From NCBI GenBank assembly GCA_963799415.1, contig CAWCXI010000013.1, positions 62,001 through 126,000 on the forward strand: DNA of 64,000 nt, written 5' to 3'. Shown one piece after another: positions 32,321 to 41,416 of the stretch (positions within the stretch are counted from its first letter, which is position 1; every line of letters starts with the position of its first letter). Under the pieces are notes generated by a model. That model was not told the origin of the DNA and did no database searches. It saw only the letters and a list, made by a program, of their open reading frames with translations. The position numbers were made by a program, and so were the translations under genes. Source of the stretch: JAMXLO01 sp963799415. Its GTDB lineage: Bacteria; Pseudomonadota; Alphaproteobacteria; Acetobacterales; Acetobacteraceae.

Positions 32321-32755
32321 TCAGCCCTCCACCACAGTGACGCCCATCGAGCGGGCGGACCCGATCAGCATCCGCACCGCACCGTCAACGTCGTTGGCGT
32401 TCATGTCCTTCATCTTCTGCTCGGCGATCTCGCGAAGCTGCGACATGGTGATCTGGCCGACCGGCGCACTCTTGCCCACGGTCTGGCTGCCCTTGTCGAC
32501 CTTCGCCGCCTTCATCAGGAAATAGGTATTGGGCGGGGTCTTGGTAATGAATGAGAAGGTGCGGTCGGCGTAGGCGGTGATCACCACGGGCACCGGCATG
32601 CCCGGCTCCATGTTCTGCGTCTGGGCGTTGAAGTCCTTGCAGAACTGCATGATGTTCAGGCCGCGCTGGCCAAGGGCGGGGCCAACCGGCGGCGAGGGGT
32701 TCGCCTTGCCGGCCGGAATTTGCAGTTTGATGTAGCCGGCGATCTTCTTTGCCAT
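32321..32755 (-). CDS. rplK: 50S ribosomal protein L11
   Basis: 144-residue L11 of the GTPase-associated centre. From ATG 32755 it reads MAKKIAGYIKLQIPAGKANP with the PPVGPALGQRGLNIMQFCK thiostrepton-site helix and the C-terminal MKDMNANDVDGAVRMLIGSARSMG. It is the first gene of the operon here. The usual secE-nusG pair does not precede it. Confidence 0.97.
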   Translation of the reverse strand: MAKKIAGYIKLQIPAGKANPSPPVGPALGQRGLNIMQFCKDFNAQTQNMEPGMPVPVVITAYADRTFSFITKTPPNTYFLMKAAKVDKGSQTVGKSAPVGQITMSQLREIAEQKMKDMNANDVDGAVRMLIGSARSMGVTVVEG

Positions 32756-32859
32756 TTCCCTGGTCCTTGTCCTCGGGTCCCGGGGACCGCGGTGCAAACG
32801 ACGTCTCCGCCGCGACTTGCGGTGGAGCAGTCTCCCGCGTTCCGATGGAGCGCCGGCGT

Positions 32860-33057
32860 TTAGCCGACCGAGGCGGTGGAGTCCAGAGGGCCGTCAGACA
32901 CCGCGGGCCGCAGCGGCCAGCAGACGCGAAAGAGCGACGCGAAGAACCGCTCTCTGTCGTCCGCCTCGTCCGCTCGGTCCTCGGCGGCCATTGCGAGCAA
33001 GCCGGCCAGATTCGCCGTCAACGGAAAGTTTGGCGCCCGCCCCGCGCGGTCAGCCAC
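32860..33057 (-). CDS. Small hypothetical protein
   Basis: 65 codons from GTG 33057, overlapping the preceding small frame by 8 nt and ending about 100 nt before rplK. The product has an Ala/Asp/Glu-rich middle (LLAMAAEDRADEADDRERFF). No family is recognised. The only support is its tight arrangement with the neighbouring frame, so it may be chance. Confidence 0.25.
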   Translation of the reverse strand: MADRAGRAPNFPLTANLAGLLAMAAEDRADEADDRERFFASLFRVCWPLRPAVSDGPLDSTASVG

Positions 33058-33259
33058 GCGACGCGCCCCGGAAATCCTCCCGGACCCCAGGATGATCGAG
33101 CCAGTGAAGATCCCGTTCGATTTGTCGCTCCAGGCGGCCCGTCCACCTGGCGATCAAGGAGCGCCACAGGCGCGTGAGGCCGCTTGCTCCCTGCTCCCGG
33201 CGTGGATTGCCATGCATCGCGTCAGCTGGAACCACGGTTATGGTGATCCTGGTGCTCAT
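33050..33259 (-). CDS. Small basic hypothetical protein
   Basis: 69 codons from ATG 33259, preceded by GGAAGGGGAG at good spacing. The C-terminal half (LIARWTGRLERQIERDLHWL) is Arg-rich, vaguely like small DUF1127-type proteins, but lacks a clear match. It reads toward rplK, so it could share its transcript. Confidence 0.35.
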   Translation of the reverse strand: MSTRITITVVPADAMHGNPRREQGASGLTRLWRSLIARWTGRLERQIERDLHWLDHPGVREDFRGASRG

Positions 33260-33405
33260 CTGGCTCCCCTTCCATTGCGCCAGCGCGAATTTGCTGTCCG
33301 GAAGGCGGCGAACGCAGTGAACCGTCTCACATTGCCCACATTATTCGCGGCGAAATTCCCACGCCAACGGTTGACCGGATTTTCCAACCCGTAGTAGGAG
33401 GATTA

Positions 33406-33424
33406 ATTGCGAATCATTCGCATT
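33406..33424. promoter_or_regulatory. Fur-type operator
   Basis: ATTGCGAATCATTCGCATT contains a perfect 7-1-7 palindrome (TGCGAAT-C-ATTCGCA, 33408-33422), the classic form of Fur boxes upstream of hemP and siderophore-receptor genes. It lies 23 nt before the hemP ATG. It predicts iron repression of the downstream hemP-porin-NHL-DyP genes. Confidence 0.75.
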
Positions 33425-33446
33425 ATCGTCTGGGGGACCGCATCGA

Positions 33447-33633
33447 ATGACAAACGAACCGGCTGGGGGCTCATCGATCAGATCGCTCACCGATTGGTCT
33501 GACGCGCCGACCCACAGGGCGATCTCCACTTGTGACCTTATTGGCCGGAGAGCGTGTCATCATCATTCGCCACGGCACGGAGGAAAACCGACTGCGGATC
33601 ACCGCTTCGGACAAGCTGATCCTGACCAAGTAG
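33447..33633 (+). pseudogene. hemP: Hemin uptake protein HemP, frame broken by +1 base
   Basis: ATG 33447 starts MTNEPAGGSSIRSLTDWSD and reads to about codon 31. The conserved HemP ending (LLAGERVIIIRHGTEENRLR then ITASDKLILTK, stop 33631-33633) is in the next frame. Deleting one base at about 33540 gives a 61-residue protein with the diagnostic RHG...YRLR-like...KLILTK ending of HemP/HmuP, small proteins linked to heme-uptake genes. The Fur box just upstream supports the call. It may be a sequencing error or a true lesion. Confidence 0.75.
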
Positions 33634-33720
33634 CGCACAGTCCCCTACACCCCAGCCACCTGCGTCGACGACGCGCGGAAGCCAGCCTGGAGCCCAGTCC
33701 CGACAGAGGAGTCACCCAGC

Positions 33721-35141
33721 ATGCTCGCGCGCCAAAACCACAGCGCCATCGCAATCGTCTGCCTCGCATCCGGCCTTTGGACAAGCGCGGCGTGCGCGCA
33801 GGATGACCAGCAACCAGGCTTCGCGACCGGGCTTTGGACCCGCAGCACCCTGCTGGGCGACGCTGGCGGCGTCCGCTCGGGCCTATGGAATATTGGCATC
33901 ACGTTCGGGCTGCAGGACGTCAACGAGGTCTGGGGCAATGTCACTGGCGGCATCCAGCGCGGCGCCAGCTACGACGGCGTGACCCTGATGAGCGTCGGCC
34001 TCGACACCCAGCGCGCCTTCGGCTGGGAGGGCGGCACGTTCAACATCAGCGCCTGGAACATCCGCGGCCGCAACATCGCTACAGACAACCTGCTCAACCT
34101 CCAGACCCCCAGCGGCATCCTTGCCGCGGACACCACGCGGCTGTGGGAGGTCTGGTACCAGCAGTCGTTCCTCGACGGCCGCGCCGATGTGAAGCTCGGC
34201 CAGCAGAGCCTCGACCAGGAGTTCATGACCAGCCAAGGGTCGAGCCTGTTCCTCAACACCGTGATGGGCTGGCCGATGCTCCCCTCGGCCGACCTCTACG
34301 CCGGCGGCCCAGCCTATCCGCTGTCATCGCTTGGCGTTCGTCTGCGCACGCAGCCCGGCCACGGCATCACCACACTGCTCGGCGTGTTTGCCGACAACCC
34401 GCCTGGAGGCCCGTTCAACGACGACGGCCAGTTGCGCGGCAGCACCCGCTGGGGCGGCAACTTTAACCTGCGCACCGGGGCGCTCGTGATAGGCGAGGTC
34501 CAGTACGCGCTGAACCAGCCCGGCAATGGGGACGTAGTGCATGGCGCCACGGCCTCCGGGCTGCCTGGCACATACAAGCTGGGCTTCTGGTACGAACTCA
34601 GGGCCGTTCCCCGATCAGCAGTTCGACAACACCGGCCTGTCGCTGGCCGATCCCGCCAGCACCGGCATCGCCCTGATGCGTTGGAACAACTTCAGCATCT
34701 ACGGGGTAGCGGACCAGATGATCTGGCGCCCCTCGGAGGACAGCCCTCGCTCGGTCAGCGTGTTCGCTCGCCTGATGGGCGCGCCAGGCGATCGCAACCT
34801 GATCAACTTCAGCGTCAACGCCGGCCTCACCCTGAAGGCGCCCTTCGAGGGTCGCGATGACGACACGGTGGGCATCGGCTTCGGCATCGCGCAGGTCAGC
34901 GGCGGAGCACAGGGTTTCGACCGCTCGGTCGCCGCCTTCTCCGGCGCGATCAACCCGGTCCGCACCATCGAAACCTTCATCGAGGTCACCTATCAGATTC
35001 ACCGTCGCGCCTTGGTGGCAGGTGCAGCCGGACTTCCAGTACGTGTTCAACCCTGGGGGCGGGATCCTCAATCCGAACCAGCCGACCCAGCGCATCGGCA
35101 ACGAGACCATCTTCGGCCTCCGCAACATCGTGACGTTCTGA
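33721..35141 (+). pseudogene. OprB-like outer-membrane porin with two frame lesions
   Basis: A signal peptide (LASGLWTSAACA) is followed by a beta-barrel resembling the carbohydrate-selective porin OprB family: GLWTRSTLLGDAGGVRSGL, LGQQSLDQEFMTSQGSSLFL and, near the end, FNPGGGILNP. Extra bases at about 34594 (TACGAACTC) and 34997 (CAGATTC) shift the frame twice. Corrected, it is 472 residues and ends in ...RNIVTF, the terminal phenylalanine typical of outer-membrane barrels. AGAGGAG precedes the ATG. It follows hemP by 87 nt and precedes the NHL gene by 30 nt, suggesting one iron-regulated operon. The transported ligand is unknown. Confidence 0.8.
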
Positions 35142-35171
35142 CCGCTTGAATTCGACCGACATACAAGGTAG

Positions 35172-36335
35172 ATGAGAATGCCTCGCAATTTCATGACACC
35201 GAGCGCCCAATCGATGCCCAAATCGATGCACTGTTCGTCGCTGCTGGCGGTGGCTTGCTTGACCCTCACGATGACCGCACAGGCGGCGGAGCCGAAGGGC
35301 TTCCTCGACGGCGTTCGCCGCCACAGCCTGGCGACTTCCACGGTCCCGGCGAACGGCGATCAGAACCCGTATGCGATCGTCGTGGCGCCGGTCTCCACCG
35401 AAAAGATCCAGGCCGGCGACGTGCTGATCGACAACTTCAACGACCGCAACAACCTCCAGGGCCTCGGCAGTACCATCGTCACCTGACGACCCGCGACGAA
35501 GCAGCTCAACCTGTTCGCCGCCATCCCGCGCAACCTGCCGCAATGCCCCGGCGGCGTGGGACTGACCACCGCGATGACCATGCTGAAATCCGGCTGGGTG
35601 ATCGTCGGCAGCCTGCCGAGCCAGGACGGCACGACGAAGACCAAGGGCCAGGGCTGCCTGATCGTGCTGGACGCCAACGGCAACGTCGCCGGTACCATCG
35701 CCGGGCCGAACATCAACGGTCCCTGGGGCAACATGGCGGTGATCGACAACGGCACCACCGCGACGCTGTTCGTCAGCAACACCGGTTTCGACGTCGGGCC
35801 GCCCGATGACGAACCGCCGGTGGTGAACAAGGCGACCGTGTTGCGCCTCGAACTGTCGATGGCCGGCGGCAAGCCTCCAGTGGTGACCCGCCAGACGGTG
35901 ATCGGCAACGGCTTCGGCGAGCAGGCCGACAAGGACGTGTTCATCATCGGCCCGACCGGCCTTGCGCTGGGCAAAGGCGGCGTTCTCTACGTCTCCGACG
36001 CGTTGGGCAACCGCATCGCCGCCATTCCCGACGCCGCGACGCGCACCGACAGCGCGGGCATCGGCCGCGACGTGACCAAGGACGGACTGCTGAAGCGGCC
36101 GCTCGCGATGACCACGGCGCCCAACGGCGACCTGCTGGTGACCAATGGGCAAAACGGCCAGGTGGTGGAGATCGATCCGGAGACCGGCAGCCAGATCGCC
36201 GCACGCTGGGTTGACGCCAACAAGGCGCAGTCGCCGCCGGGCAGTGGGGATCTGTTCGGGCTGGCCATGACGCCGTCCGGCGACGGTTTCTATTACGTGG
36301 AGGACGAGGTGAATATGCTCGTGCTGGCGCATTGA
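35172..36335 (+). pseudogene. Exported NHL/beta-propeller protein with in-frame stop
   Basis: A 387-codon frame interrupted by TGA at 35484-35486. The N-terminal part (35172-35486) has a signal peptide ending near TAQAAEP and then DNFNDRNNLQGLGSTIV. After the stop the same frame resumes with LNLFAAIPRNLPQCPGGVGL and propeller-like repeats (GLALGKGGVLYVSDALGNRI, APNGDLLVTNGQNGQVVEID). The stop could be a single C-to-T change or a compensated indel pair. The second part can be read from the ATG at 35556 but would lack the signal peptide. The stop codon overlaps the start of the DyP gene, indicating coupling. Confidence 0.75.
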
Positions 36336-37501
36336 GCGGCCGCCGCTCGTTCCTGACATCTGCCGCCGGCCTTGTCGCTGCCACCAGCGTGGTGCGCCTC
36401 GCGCACGCCACATCCGGTGACCCGTTCCAGGGCGACCATCAGGCCGGCATCGCCACACCGCAGCAGACACAGACGTATCTCGCGGCACTCGACCTGAACG
36501 CGAAAAAGCCCGGCGACATCGTGCGGATGCTCCGTTCGTGGACCGATGCCGCCGCGCGTCTGACCAGCGGCCAGGACGCTCCGGGTGACAGCGGCGAGGT
36601 TGCAGGTCTCGGTGCGGCCGGCCTCACGCTTACCTTCGGCCTGGGCGCAGGACTGTTCGGGGACCGTTATGGCCTCGCCGGGCGGCGGCCGGAGGCGCTG
36701 GTCGATCTGCCGGGCTTCAACGGCGATCAGCTTGTGGCGGAGAGCAGTGGCGGCGACCTCTCCGTCCAGGCCTGCGCCGATGATCCCCAGGTGGCGTTCC
36801 ACGCCGTGCGGCAACTGGTGCGTCTGGCCGAGGGTGTGGCGCGCGTGCGCTGGACCCAGACCGGTTTCCTGCCGTCGACGCCCCAGGGCGAGACGCCGCG
36901 TAACCTGATGGGCTTCAAGGACGGCACACGCAACGCAGACAACCTCGCCAAGGCCGTCTGGGTGGGCGAGGAGGGCCCCTCCTGGATGCGCGGCGGCAGT
37001 TATGTGGTCGTCCGCAAGATCCGCATCGCGCTGGAGCACTGGGACAGGACCGAGGTCGATTTCCAGGAGGATGTGTTCGGTCGCCAAAAACGCTCCGGGG
37101 CGCCGATCGGCCGCAATCGCGAACGCGACACGCCAGACTTCGCGGCAATGGACCAGGACGGCAATCCGCTGATCGCAGAAAACGCGCATCTGCGGCTCGC
37201 CGCACCCGAGACCAACAACGGCACGCAGATCCTGCGCCGCGGCTATTCCTACAACGACGGCGCCAGCTTCACCGCTGAACGCTGGCCGCCATGGCGGCAG
37301 GGCATTGAGTACGACGCCGGCCTGCTGTTCGTTGCTTATCAGCGCGATCCGCGCACCGGATTCATCCGCCTGTTCGAGAGGATGTCGAGGATCGACGCGC
37401 TCAATCAGTTCACCACGCATGTCGGCAGCGGCCTGTTCGCCTGCCCCGGCGGCGTGGCGGAGAGGCAATTCCTCGCACAGGGATTGTTTGACGGCGCGTA
37501 G
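36332..37501 (+). CDS. efeB: Tat-exported DyP-type heme peroxidase (EfeB-like)
   Basis: 389-residue DyP peroxidase of the EfeB/deferrochelatase branch. The N-terminus SGRRSFLTSAAGLVAATS is a twin-arginine signal, so it acts in the periplasm. GFKDGTRN (GxxDG, distal Asp) and NAHLRLAAPE with the proximal heme histidine are present, as is the C-terminal SGLFACPGG. Family members oxidise substrates with peroxide, and some are proposed to release iron from heme. The start is TTG at 36332, overlapping the NHL stop by 4 nt (TTGA), and no better in-frame start is nearby. EfeU and EfeO are not adjacent. It is the last gene of the proposed iron operon and is intact. Confidence 0.88.
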   Translation: MSGRRSFLTSAAGLVAATSVVRLAHATSGDPFQGDHQAGIATPQQTQTYLAALDLNAKKPGDIVRMLRSWTDAAARLTSGQDAPGDSGEVAGLGAAGLTLTFGLGAGLFGDRYGLAGRRPEALVDLPGFNGDQLVAESSGGDLSVQACADDPQVAFHAVRQLVRLAEGVARVRWTQTGFLPSTPQGETPRNLMGFKDGTRNADNLAKAVWVGEEGPSWMRGGSYVVVRKIRIALEHWDRTEVDFQEDVFGRQKRSGAPIGRNRERDTPDFAAMDQDGNPLIAENAHLRLAAPETNNGTQILRRGYSYNDGASFTAERWPPWRQGIEYDAGLLFVAYQRDPRTGFIRLFERMSRIDALNQFTTHVGSGLFACPGGVAERQFLAQGLFDGA

Positions 37502-37554
37502 ACCGGGCTTTTGTAATCGCGGCGGCGCGCTCAGTATGCCGGGCGGAAACCCAT

Positions 37555-38922
37555 ATGCCCTACGCGCACACGCTCGCCGGCACACGCCATGTCTTCGACG
37601 ACCTTCGCACGCTGCTGGCGCGGGCGACGCCATTCCGTTCCGGCGATGCGCTTGCGGGGCTTGCCGCCGCGTCGGCCGCAGAACGGGCGGCGGCACAGAT
37701 GGCGCTGGCCGACGTGCCGCTGGCGACCATTCTTGCTGAACCGGTCGTTGCATATGAAACCGACGAGGTCACTCGGCTGATCATCGACACCCACGAGGCA
37801 GTCGCATTTGCGCCGGTAGCTACGCTCACGGTGGGAGAACTCCGCGAATTCCTGCTCGCCGCCGAACCGGAAACGCTGGCTGCACTCCGCCACGGCATCA
37901 CGCCTGAGATGGCCGCGGCCGTCAGCAAACTGATGCGCCTGCAGGACCTGATCGCCGTCGCCGCGAAATGCCATGTCGTGACGCGCTTCCGCAACACGAT
38001 CGGCTTGCCCGGCCATCTCTCGGTGCGCCTTCAGCCCAACCATCCGACCGACGACCCGCGCGGCGTCGCCGCCTCCACGTTGGACGGCCTGCTGCTTGGC
38101 GCCGGCGATGCGGTGATTGGCGTCAATCCGGCGACAGATAGCGTCGATGCCGCATGCACGCTGCTCGCCATGCTCGACACGGTGCGCGAGCGCTACGCCA
38201 TCCCGACGCAGACCTGCGTATTGGCGCATGTCACCACGACGCTGCGCGCGATCGAACGCGGCGCGCCGGTCGACCTCGTGTTCCAGTCGATCGGCGGCAC
38301 CGAGGCGGCGAACGCCAGCTTCGGCGTCTCGCTCGCGCTCGTGCGCGAAGCCCGCGAGGCGGCGCTGTCACTGCGACGCGGCACATTGGGCGACAACGTG
38401 ATGTATTTCGAGACCGGCCAGGGCAGCGCGCTGTCGGCCGATGCGCATCACGGCGTCGATCAGCAGACCATTGAGGCGCGCGCCTACGCAGTCGCCCGCG
38501 CCTTCTCGCCGTTGCTGGTCAACAGCGTGGTCGGCTTCATTGGCCCGGAATATCTCTACGATGGCAAGCAGATCACCCGTGCCGGCCTCGAGGATCATTT
38601 CTGCGGCAAACTGCTCGGCCTGCCGATGGGCGTCGACGTTTGCTACACCAATCATGCCGAGGCCGATCAGGACGACATGGATGCGCTGCTCACGCTGCTC
38701 GGTGTCGCCGGCGTGACCTATGTCATGGGGGTGCCCGGCGCCGACGACGTGATGCTGTCGTACCAGAGCACGTCATTCCACGACGCCCTGTATCTCCGAG
38801 GCGCGCTCGGCCTGCGTCCGGCGCCAGAATTTCAAGCTTGGCTCGCGCGCATGGGAATAACCGGCGCGACGTCCGAGCGTATACCCGCCGCCCTGTCACC
38901 AGCGCTGATCGGTCTCGACTGA
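37555..38922 (+). CDS. eutB: Ethanolamine ammonia-lyase large subunit
   Basis: 455-residue EutB, the adenosylcobalamin-dependent catalytic TIM barrel that cleaves ethanolamine to acetaldehyde and ammonia. Visible family segments include RLQPNHPTDDPRGVAAS, GDAVIGVNPATDSV and SGxxxHADVxxG-like regions (FETGQGSALSADAHHG). It starts 53 nt after the peroxidase gene and is followed by eutC after 16 nt. No microcompartment shell genes or EutA reactivase gene are adjacent. Confidence 0.95.
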   Translation: MPYAHTLAGTRHVFDDLRTLLARATPFRSGDALAGLAAASAAERAAAQMALADVPLATILAEPVVAYETDEVTRLIIDTHEAVAFAPVATLTVGELREFLLAAEPETLAALRHGITPEMAAAVSKLMRLQDLIAVAAKCHVVTRFRNTIGLPGHLSVRLQPNHPTDDPRGVAASTLDGLLLGAGDAVIGVNPATDSVDAACTLLAMLDTVRERYAIPTQTCVLAHVTTTLRAIERGAPVDLVFQSIGGTEAANASFGVSLALVREAREAALSLRRGTLGDNVMYFETGQGSALSADAHHGVDQQTIEARAYAVARAFSPLLVNSVVGFIGPEYLYDGKQITRAGLEDHFCGKLLGLPMGVDVCYTNHAEADQDDMDALLTLLGVAGVTYVMGVPGADDVMLSYQSTSFHDALYLRGALGLRPAPEFQAWLARMGITGATSERIPAALSPALIGLD

Positions 38923-38938
38923 TGCAGCGCCCCCTACG

Positions 38939-39682
38939 ATGACCGCCAGCGGCGATTGTCCACCGGCGCGCTGGATTGATCTGCGGCGCTTCACGCCAGC
39001 GCGCGTAGCGCTGGGTCGTGTCGGCAACGGCTTGCCCACATCGGCGCATCTCGACTTCCAGGCAGCGCACGCGGCGGCGCGCGATGCGGTCCACACCACG
39101 CTCGACGTCACCGCGTTGCTTGCGGGTCTCGAAGCGGCGGGTTTGCCGAACATCGCAGTGCACAGTGAGGCACCCGACCGACGCACCTATCTCCTCCGCC
39201 CAGACCTCGGGCGGCGTCTGCGCGATCGCGCCGCCATCCCGTCCCTGCCAGGCGCCATGCTGTTCGTGGTGTGCGATGGTCTTTCCGCCGCTGCGGTGCA
39301 ACACCATGCGGTCCCGGTGCTGCAACACGTGGTGCCTCGTCTCGCCGGCGCAGTCGCGCCCATCGTCATCGCGGAACAGGGCCGCGTCGCTCTGGGCGAT
39401 GCCATCGGCGAGGCAATGGGAGCCGAAGCGGTCGCGGTGCTGATCGGCGAACGCCCGGGCCTGTCCGCGGCCGACAGTCTGGGCATCTATCTCACGTGGC
39501 AGCCACACCGCGGGCGCACCGACGCGGAGCGCAACTGCATCTCGAACATTCGCCCCAACGGCCTGCCGCCGGAAGCCGCCGGTGATAAGTTGCTATGGCT
39601 GATCAGTGCGATGCGGCGTCTTCGCCTCACTGGCGTCGCGCTGAAGGACGAGCAACCAGACGCACTGCGCGGCCCGGATTGA
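38939..39682 (+). CDS. eutC: Ethanolamine ammonia-lyase small subunit
   Basis: 247-residue EutC, which helps bind adenosylcobalamin with EutB. RVALGRVGNGLPTSAHLDFQ near the N-terminus and SxRxxYLxxPDLGRRL-like residues (TYLLRPDLGRRL) are family hallmarks, and IAEQGRVALGDAIGE lies in the middle. It is co-directional with eutB with a short spacer, so expression is coupled. Confidence 0.94.
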   Translation: MTASGDCPPARWIDLRRFTPARVALGRVGNGLPTSAHLDFQAAHAAARDAVHTTLDVTALLAGLEAAGLPNIAVHSEAPDRRTYLLRPDLGRRLRDRAAIPSLPGAMLFVVCDGLSAAAVQHHAVPVLQHVVPRLAGAVAPIVIAEQGRVALGDAIGEAMGAEAVAVLIGERPGLSAADSLGIYLTWQPHRGRTDAERNCISNIRPNGLPPEAAGDKLLWLISAMRRLRLTGVALKDEQPDALRGPD

Positions 39683-39729
39683 CGGACTGGGACCTGATGC
39701 CGGATGGTTCAAAAAAAGGGAGGATGAAC

Positions 39730-40173
39730 ATGCCATCGGCAACCATGCGAGGCTTTCTCGGTTTCATCGCGGGAGCGATCGCCGTCCTGATCTTCCACCA
39801 GGGAATGGTGGAGTTGCTGCACGTGCTCGGCGTCGTGCAGTTCGCGCCGTACCGCACCACACCCGTGCCCCCGTTCGGCGTTCCCGTGATTGTCAGCAAC
39901 TGCTTCTGGGGCGGGCTATGGGGCGTTCTGTTCGGTCTCGTGATGCCACGCTTCACCTGGCCGACCTGGCTGTGTGGGCTGTTGCTTGGCGTACTCGCAG
40001 CGATGGTCGGATGGTTTGTCGTCGCACCGCTGAAGGGCATACCAATTGCCGGCGGCTGGGTTCCGGCGAACATGCTGCGTTCGGTGGTGATTAACGGGTT
40101 CTGGGGGCTCGGCGTCGGCATCATCCTGCCAATGCTGATGCCGCGCTCGTTGTTGGCGCGCGCGCATTCATAA
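39730..40173 (+). CDS. Four-helix hypothetical membrane protein
   Basis: 147-residue protein with four hydrophobic segments: FLGFIAGAIAVLIFHQGMVE, FWGGLWGVLFGLVMP, LCGLLLGVLAAMVGWFVV and FWGLGVGIILPMLMP. No catalytic motif is visible and no family is named with confidence. The ATG at 39730 is chosen because AGGGAGG ends 6 nt before it. ATG 39724 is also possible, and a longer frame from 39595 overlaps eutC. It could share the eutBC transcript. Confidence 0.7.
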   Translation: MPSATMRGFLGFIAGAIAVLIFHQGMVELLHVLGVVQFAPYRTTPVPPFGVPVIVSNCFWGGLWGVLFGLVMPRFTWPTWLCGLLLGVLAAMVGWFVVAPLKGIPIAGGWVPANMLRSVVINGFWGLGVGIILPMLMPRSLLARAHS

Positions 40174-40185
40174 CGGCGCGCGCTT

Positions 40186-41388
40186 TCACCTCTCCCAACG
40201 TCCGATCGGCCGCGGCGGGTGGGCGCGGATCACCTCCTCGTTCACCTCGACGCCCCAGCCAGGGCCGGTCGGCAGCACGAACATACCGTTCTCGATCGTC
40301 GGTACCGGCGTCACTAGATCGTCCTTCCACGGCACATCCTCGATGTCGATCTCCATCACGCGGAAATTCGGGATCGCGGCGCACATATGCGCGCTCATCA
40401 GCGAGCCGATGTGTCCGTTGAAGTTGTGAGGCGCAACGTTGACCTCATAGGCATCCGCCATCGCCGCGATCTTCATCGACTCCATGATGCCGTTCCACGC
40501 CACGTCGATGATCGCCACATCGACCGACTGCTGCTCGAAGAACGGCCGGAACTGCCGCCGCCCATGCAGCGACTCCAGCGATGCGATGCGCGTGCGCGCC
40601 GAGCGGCGGATGGTCGCCAGCGCGCCGGGGTCGTAGCTGTCGATCTCCAGCCACACCAGATCGAATGGCTCCAGCGCCTGCGCCAGCCGGATGTAGCCCT
40701 CGGTCTTGAAGTTAAAGTTTAGATCGAGATGCAGCCCGACATGCGGACCTGCGCCGTTGCGGAACGCGGTCATCTGCGCCACCAGGCCATCGACCAGATC
40801 GCGGCTGATGTTCAGCTCTGGCCAGCCTGGACCGTTGAAGCCCGGCATGTGCACATACGGCTCCGGCCCATCGAAGCGGAAGATGTTGGTCTTCAGTCCC
40901 TTGAAGCCGCGACGCGCCACCTCCGCGCCGGCACGCTCCACGTCATCGAGCGAACGGATCGGATCGAAGCCAGTCCATTCCTTGATATGGCTCGCATGGC
41001 TGATGCGCCAGGTGCCGCAATGTGACCAGTAGAGCTGCAGCCGATCACGCACCGGGCCGCCGAGCATCTCGTACACCGGCACGCCGAGGGCCTTGGCCTT
41101 GAGATCGACCAGCGCGTTCTCGATCGCCGCAATCGCCTGGTGCGCGATGCCCCCGACCGACTGCCGGGTCACACCGTGCAAATAGGCGGTGATCTTCTCT
41201 ACGGGCCGCGGATCCCAGCCGATCAGCCGAGCACTCAGCTTGCGGATAACGCCGGCAAGGCCTTCCGAACCGTACGACTCCATGAACTCGGACCAGCCCA
41301 CCAGACCCTCGTCGGTGCTGATCTTCAGGAACGAAAAATCGCGCCAGCCCGCATTGCAATGCAGGTCCTCGATCTTCGTGATACGCAT
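40186..41388 (-). CDS. Mandelate racemase/enolase-superfamily sugar-acid dehydratase
   Basis: 400-residue enolase-superfamily enzyme, from ATG 41388 with GGGAGGG upstream. The N-terminal capping domain is followed by a barrel with Mg ligands in HLDLNFN, LEID and ASLE. The IIDVAWNGI aspartate and APHNFNGHIG histidine form the His-Asp dyad of the mandelate racemase/galactonate dehydratase group. It probably dehydrates or epimerises an acid sugar; the exact substrate is unclear. The HAD phosphatase gene just upstream on the same strand supports a carbohydrate role. Confidence 0.88.
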   Translation of the reverse strand: MRITKIEDLHCNAGWRDFSFLKISTDEGLVGWSEFMESYGSEGLAGVIRKLSARLIGWDPRPVEKITAYLHGVTRQSVGGIAHQAIAAIENALVDLKAKALGVPVYEMLGGPVRDRLQLYWSHCGTWRISHASHIKEWTGFDPIRSLDDVERAGAEVARRGFKGLKTNIFRFDGPEPYVHMPGFNGPGWPELNISRDLVDGLVAQMTAFRNGAGPHVGLHLDLNFNFKTEGYIRLAQALEPFDLVWLEIDSYDPGALATIRRSARTRIASLESLHGRRQFRPFFEQQSVDVAIIDVAWNGIMESMKIAAMADAYEVNVAPHNFNGHIGSLMSAHMCAAIPNFRVMEIDIEDVPWKDDLVTPVPTIENGMFVLPTGPGWGVEVNEEVIRAHPPRPIGRWER

Positions 41389-41416
41389 GTTCCCTCCCTG
41401 GCGCGGCGGGCGAATG

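Larger units (their letters stand above)
32756..33405. other. 650-bp region upstream of rplK with no firm gene
   Basis: The expected secE, nusG and tRNA-Trp genes are absent. Two small minus-strand frames (below) are possible. The rplK promoter and leader should lie in the first 150-200 bases, but no convincing -35/-10 pair is seen. Confidence 0.5.

Noticed and set aside
33341..33529. 62-codon minus-strand frame over the Fur box
   Set aside because: Runs across the operator and hemP start; no supporting features.
33447..33806. 119-codon frame continuing past hemP
   Set aside because: Only the first 31 codons look HemP-like; the rest is out of frame with the conserved ending.
36293..37753. 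486-codon minus-strand frame over the DyP gene
   Set aside because: The plus strand holds the Tat signal and DyP motifs; the antisense product is compositionally biased.
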